A stretch of DNA of 64,000 nucleotides from Clonostachys chloroleuca (GCA_037952775.1 JBANAY010000003.1:1488001-1552000), one strand, 5' to 3'. Counted from the stretch's first letter, positions 35,431 to 48,194 are shown. Notes: a model not told the origin generated them from the letters alone. Program-made: numbers and translations.

Positions 35431-36251
35431 ATGCTGTCCATCCTTATTGTCCCCGCGGCCTCGGCTCTGCCGCTAACCTACCGGATGGTCGTCGCTGGCG
35501 TCTCGGCCCATGGTTATGACATTCGCGCTCTTCACCTCCCCAGTATCGGACTACCCAAAGGTCCCAGGCCGGGAAAGCCACCAAGCATGTACGACGATGC
35601 AGCCTACATCGCGGACCAAGTCACTGAGCTTGCCAATGAGGGACACGACATCTTGCTCATTGCGCACTCTTATGGAGGCGCACCGGCTACCGAGGCCGTC
35701 AATGGGCTGAGTAAGGCAGAGAGGAAAAGGGAAGGCAAGCGTGGTGGAATCGTCGGCCTTGCGTATATGGGGTCTCTTGTGCCTGGGATGGGCGAGCCTG
35801 CGTCTTCAGGCCCCTGGAGTCCTCTTATGGAAATTGGGGTTTGTCTTCCCTCTCCGCGTGAACAGTTGTGGCCATGCTAACGCAGATATAGGAGGATGGC
35901 TGGTTCTACTACCCCGACGAGAAGACCACAGCCAAGATCTTCTTCTCGGATCTCCCTCTGGACCAAGGTTTATACTGGGCCTCAAAAATGGTGCGGCATT
36001 CAGCAGCTAGCTTTATCTCTCCCTTGATCTATACTGGCTACAGGGATGTTCCCGTATCCTATTTGATTACCGAGGGCGACAAATCTATTCCACCACGCAA
36101 ACAGAGATCTCAGATCAAAATGATAGAGCAGGCGAGCGGCAGGCGAGTCGATGTGTCAACGACGACCGCTGGCCACGTCCCGTCTCTAACTGCCCCAAGC
36201 GAGGTCATCAACTGGATTCTCGCCGTCGCATCGAAGCTGGATGCCAAGTAG
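35431..36251 (+). CDS. Alpha/beta hydrolase (AB hydrolase-1/6 family esterase-like)
   Basis: Two exons (35431-35838 and 35892-36251) give about 255 residues. The intron starts GTTTGT, a less usual donor, and ends ATATAG. Family signs are ILIVPAAS at the first strand, HGYDIRALHLPSIG, the nucleophile elbow AHSYGGAP with Ser, YWASKMVRHSAASFISPL, VSYLITEGDKSIPP with the probable acid residue, and TTAGHVPSLTAP with the catalytic His. These small cytosolic enzymes cleave esters or related bonds; the substrate cannot be predicted. The first strand normally reads VPGAWH-like, while here it is VPAASALP, which may alter the oxyanion hole. Confidence 0.9.
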
Positions 36252-37739
36252 TCTTGCACGAAATGAAATTCAGTTGGGAGCAGTAGAGCCGCAGTTGAGT
36301 TGCAGGCTCGATCCGAGATTCCTAAAAGGACTGATATAGCCCGATGGTCCTCAGCACAGACAGGCATTCACGCACAATCAGTCTCACGCGAGCGACGAGT
36401 AAGCGGATCTAGGCCCTCAGCCATGCTTTTCCTAGGGATCAGCACCTATTTTAGGAGATTCGCCGATATTTCCTAGAATCGTACGGAAGAGTGCATTGCC
36501 TTATCGACTGGAAGATAACCCAAAATCCGTGGATTGCCTGATGCCTATGGTGCGACCTCTACAGATGCTCGCAGGTTGACGACGTGTCCGAAATGCGTCA
36601 CCAAAGAATCGCATGACATTGCACCCTTATCTTGAGCCGAGCAGTGCTACCGGAACATGCAGATCTACATGAGGCACAAATGTCACAGGAAAAACAGAGA
36701 CAGACACGCTGTGTCTTGGATATGCGAAGGTATATCGCTAGGAAATCCTGGGGGATGCGAATACGCACATCTTTATTTACCGGACTCAATGTTGAGTTGT
36801 ACACAAACCCATCATATAGAAATCCAACTTGGCAAAATGAGCCTTGTCAATGGGTTGAGCTGTTAGGGGCTGTCAAGGGTTTGCCTGTGGTTCATTTGAT
36901 TACCTACGCAGACGGGCAAAACTGCGTAAGGCCTGTTTGTTCCACCCATCAAACCAGGTGGAAGAGTTGGAGTTTGTCGTTGAAATGGACAAGGGGCATT
37001 GCATAGAAAGCGTCACCATAGGAATATTATCTAAACCTTGCCACGTGATCCATCCGATCCAAGCCCGCTGCACTGAGGTCAATGTATTAGCAATATCGAT
37101 TCGGCATTCAAATATAACGGTATAAATATACGTAGAAATGGAAGGTTAAGAAACCCCTAGCATTTGGGTAAACCTTTGGCATGAAACAGGAACATTCAGG
37201 TGATCATCCCAGTTCCGGTCTCACACGGACGACGAGCACCTGTGGCGCTGTCAGTGACAAACTGTGCCTATAATATTACCACACTCATCGCCATTAGTAC
37301 GAGTAATCTAGGACTATTTCTTTTTTTTTTTTTTGGGCCTTATAGCTGGCACCCGACACACTCCGTGAAAGACGTGAGTTTCATTATCACCAGCTTCATA
37401 GACTTGACCTCACTTCCTCCGTGGCTGGACGCATCACACATGAACTCCATTAGATCGATATCATATACCCAGAGCCGACTGTGAAAAACTTGCTCATTAA
37501 GAAAAATCGCATTATCAAACATATCATACTAATCATTTCGGATCTAAATTACACTATATCTTGCATTGCAACAAACCAATTAATAACCAAATATCTTTCG
37601 GGTACTTTAACAAGAAAATAAAAGACTCTTCGTATTCAGAGGCCCTGCCAAAGGTCGAAAATGCGATAAGCGTCTGTTAGTATCAAATCAATTTTCTTCT
37701 CTCCTCTTTTTCCACTCAACGAAGAACATCGGCCTTATA
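36252..37739. other. Intergenic, no gene recognised
   Basis: Mixed sequence with short ORFs and a poly-T run at 37,320-37,334. Nothing with a motif was seen. Confidence 0.5.
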
Positions 37740-39002
37740 TCAACTGATGGACTTCCATCTCCGTGCAGTATGGGATGCATCAAGTTCCAATACCCGACGT
37801 GGCTGTTCAAGCTCCACAAACCCTATCAATTGTTTGATCCCGGACCGGTGACACTCCATTTCTATCAGAGCCGTGGAGTCAAGTTCCGTTCCGTGTTTGG
37901 GATGCCCTCTGTAAAGACCTGCATCGAAGAACTCGCGGTAGCTCCGCTCTGGGAGATCCTCTCCGCTGGGAGTTTCTTTCGGTTCCCATGGGTCAGGCCC
38001 TATAAGGTGCTGTTGACGGCGACGGTAAAAGAACCAAAACACTCCAATGGCCAGTGCACCGAATGCAAGGCCTCCGAGAGTGACGCCAATTATGATGCCA
38101 ATTATCGACTTCTTTCCGCTAGATCCGCTCTCAGTTCCTGGGCCTGTAATTCTCATCAGCCGCGCATTAAAATATAGAACTTGTTCTTTCACGTACCGCC
38201 TAGCGGCGTGCTAGTTGAGGAAGTATCTCTAGTGGAAGTAGCACCGGTCGATCCAGACTCATTTGGAGCAACTTCAGTCGGTGCAGGTCCGGATCCAGAG
38301 GTGACAGGATCAGAATTAACTGCTCCACCCGAGGTAATTTCACTGGAAACACTCGTACTAGAGGAAGCTTGAGAGGAAGTTGACGGCTGGCTGGAATAGG
38401 ACGAACTAAGCGTAGAGGTTTCCTCCGTACTCTTTTGGGTAGATTCAGGTGCGATTTGAGATGAGCTCTGAGGCTCTGAAGTCTTTGGGACTTCGCTTGT
38501 GGAAGATTCTGATTTGGTCGGAATGGTACTAGTTGGGGGAGCTTCACTTATTGGAGCAGGTCCAAGCGTACTGAGAGAAGTCTGCGTATCACCTGCATCT
38601 ACAGGTGAAGACGTAGTAGTTTGAGTACTACTTGAGATAACATACACCGGGTACGTGGGGTAATCACTAATTTGGATTACTATGCCAGTCCTTTAGGCGA
38701 GGGGACGTTGCGTACCGTTTTATGATGGAATCGGTTAAACCTGTTGATATCAAAGTCGGCGCATCACGATGAAGATTCTGATGTTCGTCGCTTATGACGC
38801 CCTCTCGCCGGTGCAAGAAGGAGTTGAACTTGTTTTGCACCACGTGTCTGAAATCAGAGAAGCTCCGATAAGCGCCAATGACAAGTTGGTCTGCGTGTTG
38901 TGTTTTGGTGGCTTGTGTCGGCTGTTCTTTTAATCTGGCTGATATGGCTCCTAGCAATAGAGTCTGTATGATGAAGCCCTGCAACAGAGGATAGGGTTGC
39001 AT
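37740..39002 (-). CDS. Single-pass cell-surface protein with Ser/Thr-rich stalk (sensor-like)
   Basis: Three exons read from ATG 39002. First comes a signal peptide (MQPYPLLQGFIIQTLLLGA) and a short ectodomain. After an intron (donor GTACGC near 38,717, acceptor ATTAG near 38,669) comes a stalk of about 150 residues, mostly Ser, Thr and Pro and likely O-glycosylated. After a second intron comes one membrane helix (IIGIIIGVTLGGLAFGALAI), a basic stop-transfer RRRQQ and a cytosolic tail of about 90 residues. This layout is shared by fungal wall-stress sensors of the Mid2/WSC style and by many mucin-like surface proteins. No Cys-rich WSC domain is seen, so a sensor role is only a suggestion. The tail is acidic and contains ELDS and HGTELDSTAL. 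Confidence 0.8.
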
Positions 39003-39622
39003 TTCAACCGGCTTTATGCACGCGCGTGTGTGTTGGCAGAATGCGCTTCATCAGCGGTTGAGAGAGGACGGGTTAAAACAAAATGCAGCAGCATAAACAT
39101 GAGAAAAAGTATGCATTTTAGGAGAATTCAAGTGGCAAGCCGAAAATTGAGAAAAGGGGTGACGATCTATTAACAAAGGATCTTGAGGTTCCGTCGTTAG
39201 TGTTGCATCCGCATGCAGGTTGGCGGCTCTGGAAACTCGGCTTTGGAGGGGTTGTCCATAGTCAGATCACCCCTGCATAATGGCTGGCGGTTGAGTTGGA
39301 TTGGGGTCGGAAAGGTAACGTCGGGGACCTCGGGGTTCCTTTCTCTCGATCCTCAGGATTCAACTGTAGCATTATCCCCCAAATTCGCATGTTTCGAATT
39401 TCAGCTGCCAGGTGAGAACAAACGAATCGATTTTCACCTGGTCAAAATCCACTTTGTTAGTGGCGAATCCGAACCACAAGCTTTAGTCTTTGGAAACTTG
39501 CTTCATTCCTATGGCAATATCGGCAATACCATACCTGTAACAACCGCCATTAACTCAAAGGAGAATCAGAGAGAAGGAAGTGGCCGCAATTGTTTCTCCT
39601 CGATGACTGGAGATCTGGGGCC

Positions 39623-40332
39623 CTATATTCTCAGACGAGGTGATAGCAGGTTGAGAAGAGTACGTCGTGGTCTCAAAATGCGCGAGCCATCGAGTACTAT
39701 ATCCGAGAACTGGCTCATAGTCCTTGTACTGAAGGTGTTGGTGGCCGAGCGAGACATCTCTGTCGTAGCGTCCACAGTTGGAGCCGAGTCGTGATTTCTC
39801 ATCGTCAAGGTCAAACGATCTTCGCCTCGAACTGCAAGAGCCCACTGACTACTGCCCGAGGAGCAAATATCGTGTTCAACCAGGCATCCGTCTATTGCAT
39901 GATAGTATTGGTGGCATGGTCGACCCTCGAGGGTGTCTCCAACCATTATTTAATATGAAGCTAATATAGTTAGACGGCATCGATGACGTGTAAACGCAAG
40001 TCAGCATAGAGGGAGGTCACATCGCTCACTCCACTGCTACTATATGGGTATATCGCCTCGCAGCTATATTGAGGATCTACCCAATTCCCATAATCAATGA
40101 ACAGTCTCTTGCTGCCGAGACAATAATTTGGGCACTGAATGTGAGTAGGCCCGACACCCTCATCACACAGACACGCTTTGAACTGCGACGTGTTGTTGTA
40201 AAGACAGTTGTGAATGCTCTTGACCACTTTGCATTCTTCACATTCCATTCCAACGCTGAGCACAGCATATTTTGACGTCACTTTGACTAGGCCACCGTTG
40301 TTATCCTCTGTGTTATTATCGTCCCGTTTCAC
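39623..40332 (-). CDS. Cys-rich, probably extracellular hypothetical protein (gene model uncertain)
   Basis: The frame at 40332-39970 has eight or more Cys in a regular extracellular-looking pattern (MECEECKVV, NNTSQFKACLCDEG, HIQCPNYCLGS) with possible N-glycosylation sites. It ends at a stop after VIDAV. A possible second exon at 39946-39623 encodes CHQYYHAIDGCLVEHDICSSG, and its end overlaps a Thr/Ser-rich alternative frame. Neither a start exon nor splice junctions could be fixed. It lies upstream of the Ser/Thr-rich surface protein in the same direction and may be a diverged relative of its ectodomain. No family is recognised. Confidence 0.45.
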
Positions 40333-40445
40333 ATAAGGGTCTCAAGCTTTTCAAGAAACTCGACTTCTACGATGATCATCAGCACTACAGTCGCAGAGAA
40401 GAAGCCCCCAATAGCATTTGGCTTGAGTCAGAAGACAGCTTGATC

Positions 40446-41027
40446 ATGTTTCTCGCGTTCAAAGGCTCCAAAAACCTCGTTTCTCGCCATCTGACAACTT
40501 GCCCAAAATGTCAATCAACCAACGAGCATGGGGTGGCTGGCCTCGCAAGGTCGTTCTTCCTAGCTGCATGTCCAGGTTTCGCGTCCACCGCTAAGGGAAT
40601 TCCAGATGGCGCTGCCGCCGCCGGGGTGAGCATTAACGTCGACGCGGTGATCGGCGGCACGACAGCTTTGTACGCTGCGTGCCTCAAAGGGAAGACGGCA
40701 ACCGTCGAGTTGCTCCTAAAGCATGAGTCTAACGTTTCCAGGAGCCTGTGCCAACCGTACCAGCTTGCTCTCCACGCCGCGGCCGCTCACGACGAGGAGA
40801 GTGTCGTTGACGTCATTCTGAGGCACGAACACGAATGCGGATCTAATATCAGGAGGTTGCTCTCAGATAAGACTGATGCTGGCTACACCGTGTTCCATCA
40901 GGTCGTCCTAGAGGGCCAGACCAGGGGTCTTGAGAGACTACTCTACGAGATTAAGGATGAAGTCACGGCCCAGCCGCTGAGGGAAAGGACTCAAGGGAAC
41001 AGGATGCCATATCAGCTTGCTACGTAG
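40446..41027 (+). CDS. Ankyrin-repeat protein, short or truncated
   Basis: The frame from ATG 40446 (open further upstream without an ATG to about 40,310) contains one clear ankyrin repeat, GGTTALYAACLKGKTATVEL followed by LLKHESNVS. Two weaker ones follow (QLALHAAAAHDEESVVDVIL and AGYTVFHQVVLEGQTRGLERL). Ankyrin repeats bind other proteins. The upstream open frame DDHQHYSRREEAPNSIWLE suggests that the N-terminal part of a larger gene was lost or lies in an unrecognised exon. The divergent Cys-rich ORF starts at 40,332, so the upstream part would overlap it. Confidence 0.6.
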   Translation: MFLAFKGSKNLVSRHLTTCPKCQSTNEHGVAGLARSFFLAACPGFASTAKGIPDGAAAAGVSINVDAVIGGTTALYAACLKGKTATVELLLKHESNVSRSLCQPYQLALHAAAAHDEESVVDVILRHEHECGSNIRRLLSDKTDAGYTVFHQVVLEGQTRGLERLLYEIKDEVTAQPLRERTQGNRMPYQLAT

Positions 41028-42101
41028 TTAAAAATGAGCCCTGGGAAGCCCAATGCGCCTTGTGTGTCAGCTGACGAGACTACGCTTGAACATGTGACGG
41101 CGGAGTTGGAGATATTTGAGCAAAAGTATCCAGCATTGAAAGCAAGTGAAGGGTGAACACTCATGCTTTTCAAAATGAACAGTTGGTTTTTGGTCTGTAT
41201 TTGTATCCACAGGCGCGTAGGTGCCTTGGACAAGTGACGATCAGCATCAGTGCAGCTGCGTAAAGATGTAATCTGTAGTATTACCCAATCTTGAGCTACT
41301 ATTTCAACATCATGTTAGACCGTATTTAATCTACACATTAGACACCTATTCATCCCATTGAATAACGCAGTGTCTCACAATGTCGCTTTTGTTGCGACAT
41401 CCAAATGAAAGAATCATCCTCCGCAGGGTGGAATTTTTTTAACTCCGATTATTCCATTTCTACTAGCCAGGAAACTTGATGGAATGGCTCCTCGGCCTGG
41501 ATGAGAGAAACCATGCATGATTTTTTACTTCTTCTCTATTTTGGAGGGTGAAAAAGTTTTGATGAGCGTCACTGTGACCCAAGCAACGGCCACGATGGTC
41601 ACAGTGAGGCGGATTTCTTTGACGATTGAGACTGTTGAAGGAGGGAAGAGGAAGGAATGAGCATGCTCCAAAGCCCCGGAATGGGACACCGTGAATTGCT
41701 CCATCGCTCGCGGGATGTGCTGCGCTTCTGATGTTGATACTGGTGTGGGATTGATGTCGTGTTCATCATCAATCCTGGTAAGTGAGCCGACAGCGGAAAT
41801 TAGCTGTGGAACCACGCCACAGCAGATTATCTAATCATGCTTGAACTAGACCCTCTCTACATTAGTCTCGAGGCAAAGAGCGAGGATGAGCGCTTGATTG
41901 ATCCTGGTCATTGATAGGTGGCTACCCTATACTAACTAGAAACCAACTTCGACTTGTAAATATGGGCGGACCAAAGGGATAAACTAACTAAGAAATAGAT
42001 TCAGGTTGAATGTAGTTGCTTCTTGTGTCTATACTACCGATATCGCGTCATCAAGGGACCAAGGAGAACCTCCAGCAGACGAATCTTCGCTCCAAGACGC
42101 A
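41028..42101. other. Mostly intergenic; one small ORF with a membrane helix
   Basis: On the minus strand 41,815-41,525 encodes 96 residues ending in a likely membrane anchor (IRLTVTIVAVAWVTVTLIKT) and a basic tail. It may be the last exon of an unrecognised gene or a chance frame. The rest shows nothing. Confidence 0.35.
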
Positions 42102-43157
42102 TTACCCAGCCTCCCATCCGAGGTCCTTTGCGTTATCCGTAGGCTCGCAGGCCGCTCGCGCCCAATGACTATGGCTTCTATCACCCATCCAAAGATAGAG
42201 TGATTCCTCGTCATCTACCATACTCCTACCCGTCACCTTCTTATAGCTTAAATGAGCAGGGTGTTCCATCGGATCCCATCTGACCCTTGCTCCTTCTTCC
42301 CATTCGATGGGCATAGGGTCAAATTGGACGACGCAGACGTTGTGGTCTTGGTTAGGATCCCACTGGATGTCTGCATCCAAATACATGAAAAGCCAGTTGG
42401 GGTAGTTGGTAAAATATCAGTCGCTAGCCATTTTCACCTAAGGGAAACCAGGAAGCCCTTGTTCACTTGTGACACCGAAATGAGGCTCGTCATCATCGCC
42501 AGGAGACAACGCTTCAGCTGGATCATCAACTGCTTCTTCGCTTGCAGCGTGCTTCTTGTTCCAGGCTTGCGTCACCTTGCGAACTTGGTGCCAAAGGGTA
42601 CCTCGAGCAACCAACTCGCCACGGTAATGCGCAATACATTCTTCAGCGGTAGCGCCGGGTAGAAAGAAGAATGCATATCTAAAACTGCCGTTGTAATAGA
42701 TTGTACGGCAGTCCTCCAGACCACGAGCGAATGCGCAGCCGTCAAAGTCGCGTGGGGTTTCGGGATTAACCATGTAGAAGATCCAAGAAGGCAACTTGGG
42801 TGGATTATGCGCCATATCGATGCCTCTCCACGACATCAAGGCTGGCTTGCCAGTATGATCGTTAAAGATGACGTTGTAATTTTTGGCCCTGCCCCCCGGA
42901 TACAAGGGCATACTTCCAGTCCACTTCCTTGCAGACATGCTGACTAGGTATTGGAAACCGTCGCCGCGGGCTTGAGCGACATGCAATTTTGTAGTGGGGA
43001 CGAAGGAGTGTAAAATGTTGAAACTTATGCGGTCAAATTGATCACGGCGAATAAGGTTGAAAACAATATCGAGCCCCGAAGAAACCATTGTTTTTGTATT
43101 TTCCTTCGTGCCTCCAGCCCCCTCTTTTCTGCGAGGGGTTTCCACATCACCCGGCAC
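42102..43157 (-). pseudogene. Unrecognised gene interrupted by two in-frame stops
   Basis: One reading frame stays open across the whole interval apart from a TAG at about 42,438 and a TGA six codons later. The sequence on both sides looks like normal protein, rich in Trp, Pro and Tyr (FRYAFFFLPGATAEECIAHY before; YPNWLFMYLDADIQWDPN after). No splice pair removes both stops neatly. The stops could derive from CAG and TGG by C:G to T:A change, as RIP would do. No domain is recognised. An ATG is found at about 43,088; the frame itself opens earlier at a GTG. Confidence 0.5.
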
Positions 43158-44059
43158 CTCATCTGACTAGGTTTGGTCCGTATATCAATCTATCGGAGGT
43201 TTGCTACTACGGTCACAAGCCAAGTAACGCACATGTCGCATAAAATTATGTGATCGGATGTAGCCATCCGGTTTCGTACCTGGCCTGCCGCACAGGCGTC
43301 TTGTAGCGCACTCTCTAAAACTGCTCTGTAGTATCAAAAAGTGAGTTAAGGTAAGGGTTGTTATAAGCGAAGGGGAGGATAAGCAAGTTGGTTTACTTAT
43401 ATTGAGCTAGTTTCTAGACACTTTTATCTAAAACGAGTGCTTAATCATCCTTGCAATTTATAAGTATGTAATGTTTGCGTACTGTTAGTTAGCACCAAGC
43501 TTGATATAAGCTAGACTGACTTGAAGTACTCACTGTAGGTGCATGCGATGCTTTGTTCCGTAGATTGATTAAGGACAAAGGCTGGTTAAGAGAAAAAAAA
43601 ATAGAAATGAGGTACAATATTTTCGCCACAAGGATGGACAAAGAGTTCCCCCTAAACCGACAGATTACAATAGCCACCGAAAAGAAACCAGAACATGATG
43701 CGAAATTCTGTCACATATAATCTTCCCTGGCAGCTTTCCCCCTCCCTCTTCCTTTCTAATTTCTAGACTTTGTCATATCTAGATATTTCTGAGTTCTGAA
43801 GAACTTTCTTGCTGACCCTTTGTCTCACACCGATCACCTTGCCTTGTGTGGTGGTATGAGAGAAATGGCCGGAATTCAGGATCCAATGCCAACCCTCTGG
43901 CATTTCAAGATCTGGGAGCCCGAGATTGACCCCAACGATGATTTTAAAGATGACATACGCCACAGCCTCAAAAACTATCCAAGCTGGTTGAGTTAGACAC
44001 CTATGAGGCAAACGTTGAGAACGGCCGGGCTGTCGTAAGGGTAGTAAATACCCTGGACA
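43158..44059. other. Intergenic, no gene recognised
   Basis: AT-leaning sequence with short ORFs lacking motifs. Confidence 0.5.
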
Positions 44060-45606
44060 ATGTTTCTCAAAAGTCACCTAACAGACGGCCTAATCGCTCA
44101 TGCATTGCGAGGTCCGTCTGCAAAAATCCGAGATTGTCATCCAGCAGATAACACACTCGATGATGGTATCAAACAGTTGTGCGAAGCCATGGTTAATGGT
44201 GATCCCAAGAAAACAGGCGACGAATAGAATTACTTAGCAAACGATCCTTTCTAGGCATTGAGCCTGCGTCCAGCGTGTTCCGAACATACTGGATTGCGTC
44301 GTTCTTCAACGCATTCTGGACGCAAGGCCCTCAGCTCATCGACCAGGCTCCATTGTGCGATTCAGGCCAAGACAAACCGTACCTCGCTCCCGTGTAAGTA
44401 GTTGGCTACATTTCTAATATCATTCAAACCTGACATGGTCCATTGTAGTGCGATTGTCTTTGCGGTAGCTGCCATCGGAGGCATTTTTGACGTCTTCCGA
44501 ATGTTCCAACAACTTTACGGCAAGCCGCTCACGAGTGTTGAAGCAGTGAAGCGTATTATAAAGGAGTCCATGCCTACAGTAGAATCCTGGCTGAGCTGGC
44601 TTTCTGTGAGATGGTTCTTGCCGACAAATTGTGGCACAAGTACCCTATTCTGACGGAGACTTCGCAGGAGTTAGAGGCGAGCGAGATCAAAAGCGAAGTG
44701 GGAATGGAAGATAAGCAGAAACTGGAAGAGAGAAGAAGACGCTACAGAAAGAATCTGAAGCAGTTCACTGATACTTTTGATAACTTCCTCGAGAGCTATG
44801 AAAACATCCTAGGTATTCATCTCTAGCATCAATTCATTGCTCTGGCCCTAAGTTGTCTTGATGAAGCATCTTGCTGACCCATACCCTTCCATAGTACCTT
44901 TAACCAACGATGGAGGAGCAGATCTTCGTTGCGGTTGCGGTGTCTGGACGTACACCACCTGTAGTAATCTCTGCGACATGATGACATTGGCTTCCTCGCT
45001 CCTCAGGAACAACAAGATTCTCGTTGATGCCAGGAAACAGGACTTAACACAAGCAGTCCAATCGGGAGTCTTCAGTGCTGTGTCTGCTTCCATGGTGTGC
45101 TTGAATGGGGTTTCAGTGGCTGCTGTTGATACTGCTGCCGCATCTGCAACCGCTGTCTCTGTCACAGGGTCCCCTCTCTTCTCCATAGGAGTTACATCAA
45201 TCTTCTCGGCTTTGGTCGCCCTTAACTCTTTCAATAAGAGTCAAAAGCTCGATGCGGAGTGCAAGAGGCCTTAAGACGGTAAGCCATATCACTCTAACCT
45301 CTTTCTTATTATTTCGCCCAAGACTAACCTGTACAACGAATAGTTTTTGAGGCGAAAGTTTCTTCTTCAACGGGACCTCTCAACGTGAGTATCTTGGCGC
45401 GGAAACTTCAACGTGGCAGGACTAAATCATCGTCCTCCTTGACAGACAAAGACTCGCAAGATCGATGGGAGCAGGACATGATCGGATTCGACCGTATGTC
45501 ACTGGAGCACAAGAATGAAGGATGTTCGGAGTTTGAGCTACTGATGGTGTATGTCAATGACCGGGCAATTGCGCTACAGAAGCAACGTGAAAGACTCATC
45601 GTCTAA
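44060..45606 (+). CDS. Unrecognised multi-exon gene with hydrophobic segments and two apparent frameshifts
   Basis: From ATG 44060 the frame reads SHLTDGLIAHALRG and DNTLDDGIKQLCEAMVNGDP. It shifts by one missing base near 44,224 to LGIEPASSVFRTYWIASFFN. After an intron (donor GTAAGT at about 44,394) it gives AIVFAVAAIGGIFDVFRMFQ. A second one-base loss near 44,594 is needed to reach ELAFCEMVLADKLWHKYPIL and a Lys/Arg/Glu-rich helix. Later exons encode GGADLRCGCGVWTYTTCSNLC, two hydrophobic Ala/Val/Ser stretches (45,050-45,230), and a last exon ending QKQRERLIV. I do not recognise the family. The membrane-like segments suggest a membrane protein, possibly of the variable fungal non-self class, which is speculation. 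Confidence 0.5.
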
Positions 45607-47166
45607 GACAGTGTAGCGTGCTCTTTATTAGTCTCAATTTTTGTCCTTTCTTTCAAGTTTCTTCCTTCTCTCCTTAATGCCATAATTGGTGTAAGACTTA
45701 AGAATATAAATAAAAAGTTAACCTTCTGGTTGATCATTTGAGATATTGGTGTCATCACAGGGTATCTCTGGTACCCTGCTGTAAGAGAGGCTACTTGTTC
45801 GTTATCCCATCAATTGTTCCTGTTGTTAATAGGATCCTGCCTGGTGGCAGGTGAGATAAATGACTAACGATGAGGTAGCAGTCTAATTCAAATATACTTG
45901 GGATGCATTGAGTTTCCCATGAACCAGCGAGTACTCGCCCATGAGGGAACTCCATAGCCTCGAACTCGGACTAGAAGCAAATGTAAGTTCATATTTATTT
46001 GGTGATGATGACGATGCGAATCGTAAGTGTATTATTTGCTTTGCTACGAAGCTCTCAATTCGAGTGGGATAAAATGTGGGTCGGAGTAAGAATTGTCTGA
46101 GAACCGTTGGGCCCAGATTTTAGAATTTAGGTGTTCAGCTCCGATCAGCCGGATCGTCATCGCGCTCGCAGACGTGTTAGCTGGATAGAGTGGTGATCTG
46201 TTCATCCAAGTGCGATTGAAGTTTCGCTATCGAGGCGACAGGTCTGTAGATGATCAATGCGTGCGCTTTCGGCATTCTGCCGGCACAACACGACACATCC
46301 GGATCGGGACCTCGCCGACGAGCCAGGCCAGGATCAGAAGGTGGCATCTCTTGTGGCACTTATGCACGGGCAGGCGGGAGTAAAGGCTTTTTAGGGACAA
46401 GCATAAGCTTAGCATACGTGGCTTTCTTATACGGGTTAGCATAGGGATTCAAAGAGAGGGATGATCGAGCCTATTATGAGATAACGTTACCACCCCCCTG
46501 CCCCTTGGCATGAAGGAAGCGACGATCATTTATCAAAAAGTAGCTCATCTAACGACATGCTGTGCCTTATTACGTTTTGGAAACAGGTGAATGACATTCT
46601 CACCGTCCCAGTTATCAGACAATACGAGTGTTTATCAGTACGAAGCTTTACCTGGATATTCCGTAGCTCGTTGTGTCTAGTGTGTTTAGTTTACGAGGAA
46701 GTAGAATGCCGCCGCTTACAGGCCTTGGTGTGCTATTTCAAGTCACACACAACCTGGGCAAAGAGATGGCCTGGGAGTCCGTCCCGTCCTTGGGTTGCAT
46801 ATTCGGCAATCTTGGTTCAGGGCCCGGATATGAAGTCAATAGATCTTAGGGTGCGTTACATTCTGGGGTGAGATATGTGGTAGTTTATAGGGCGAAAAAG
46901 ACGGTTGGCCCTATCATAAATTGATCACTTTACATGAATTGCCTGATATAGGATGTTTGTTAGCCCCCTTGATTCTCTTGCTGTGGTAACAGAGGACATC
47001 TGATCTAGCATCTCACTGTTATGTATGGGTATGGCTGTACAATATCATGGTAGTTTTCATCATCGATCATAATTCAATTCGCATGATATCTCGTAAACTA
47101 TGAACATCAATCCCTCGTGCGCACAGTTGCAGCAATATCATCTTCCTCTGTCAAGTGCAGACCAAT
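45607..47166. other. Intergenic, no gene recognised
   Basis: About 1.5 kb without a supported gene. Short overlapping ORFs on both strands near 46,180-46,440 have no motifs. Confidence 0.5.
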
Positions 47167-48194
47167 TTACCACTTGTTGCTGTTGATCCAGCTGACGTAG
47201 TTGCCAACACGGGTGTAAACACCGGGGTAAGCGGCCTGGGCACAGCCAACACCCCAGGAGACGAGACCCTGGAGGACAGCAGCAGAGTTGACAATGGGGC
47301 CACCGCTGTCACCCTGGCAAGAGTCCTTGCCACCAGCATCCTCAGCAGCGCAGAACATGTTGCTAGTGACATCGTAGCCGAGGCCAGAGTAGTCAGAGGC
47401 ACACTCGCTTCGCTGGATGACGGGGACGGAAACCTTTCGCAGGTTGGTGGGCAGGCTGGAGCCGCCGGAGCTGGTAGTTCCCCTGTAACATTTTGTTAAT
47501 GTTTCGGCTCATTCATTTTCAACAATGTAGAGCGGCACTTACCAGCCAGCAACTGTAAGGATAGTTCCGTCGGCGGGGTCAGAGCCCTGAGATGGGAGGG
47601 TGGCGTATTTGATGTTAGTACCCTCAGAGATGGCGGTAGACAGCCTCCAGAGAGAGATATCGTTGTCCCTATATGGAAATTAGCTGAGAAGTCTTTAGCA
47701 AGACTCAAATGGACTTACAAGGTGTCGTAGTCAAATCCAGAATGGATGAGGATAGACGAAACGCTGACCTGAGTTCCTCCGGAGGAGCGGCTCTGTTGTG
47801 TGGTTAGCAAATGGTGTGGGAGATTTAAAGTCAACCAGAGTGGCTCCACACAAGATGGACGATTGCACCTCTGACGTAAAACTAGGTTATTGAAGGGCAG
47901 AAAGTAACTTACGTTGCTTCCAGCGCGAACCCTCACGGAAGAGGCACTGGTGCCGTAGGAGCAGTGTCCAGCAGTAGCTACGGTGTTGGCGTTGATCAAG
48001 ACACCACCGCAGAAGTGCGAGCCGCCCTCAGACAGACTGACAATGTAGGGGAACTCGCCGGTAGAGGCCTCAGTGCCACCGACGATCATGGTGGTAACAT
48101 CATCGCGGACCTGACCGGGGAGGGTTCTGTCGACGGGGACAGCAGCGGCAAGGGGCAGCAGAAGGGCTGCAGCGACAGCGAGAGTTGGTGCCAT
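47167..48194 (-). CDS. Secreted trypsin-like serine protease (S1A)
   Basis: Four exons (48194-47913, 47792-47719, 47678 region to 47543 starting at 47668, and 47482-47167) give 265 residues. All introns have GTAAGT donors and AG acceptors. A signal peptide (MAPTLAVAAALLLPLAAAVP) and short propeptide precede the mature start IVGGTEAS. The catalytic triad is His in ATAGHCS (Gly where Ala is usual), Asp in DNDISLW and Ser in GDSGGP. The Asp six residues before the Ser (KDSCQGDSGG) predicts cleavage after Lys or Arg. Fungal trypsins are secreted and are typical of plant- or insect-associated ascomycetes. The frame is intact and the gene stands alone. Confidence 0.95.

Noticed and set aside
39213..39794. 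193-residue plus-strand ORF
   Set aside because: No motif, and it overlaps the minus-strand Cys-rich and Thr-rich frames, which look more protein-like.
43763..44077. 104-residue minus-strand ORF
   Set aside because: Overlaps the better-supported start of the plus-strand gene at 44060 and shows no motif.
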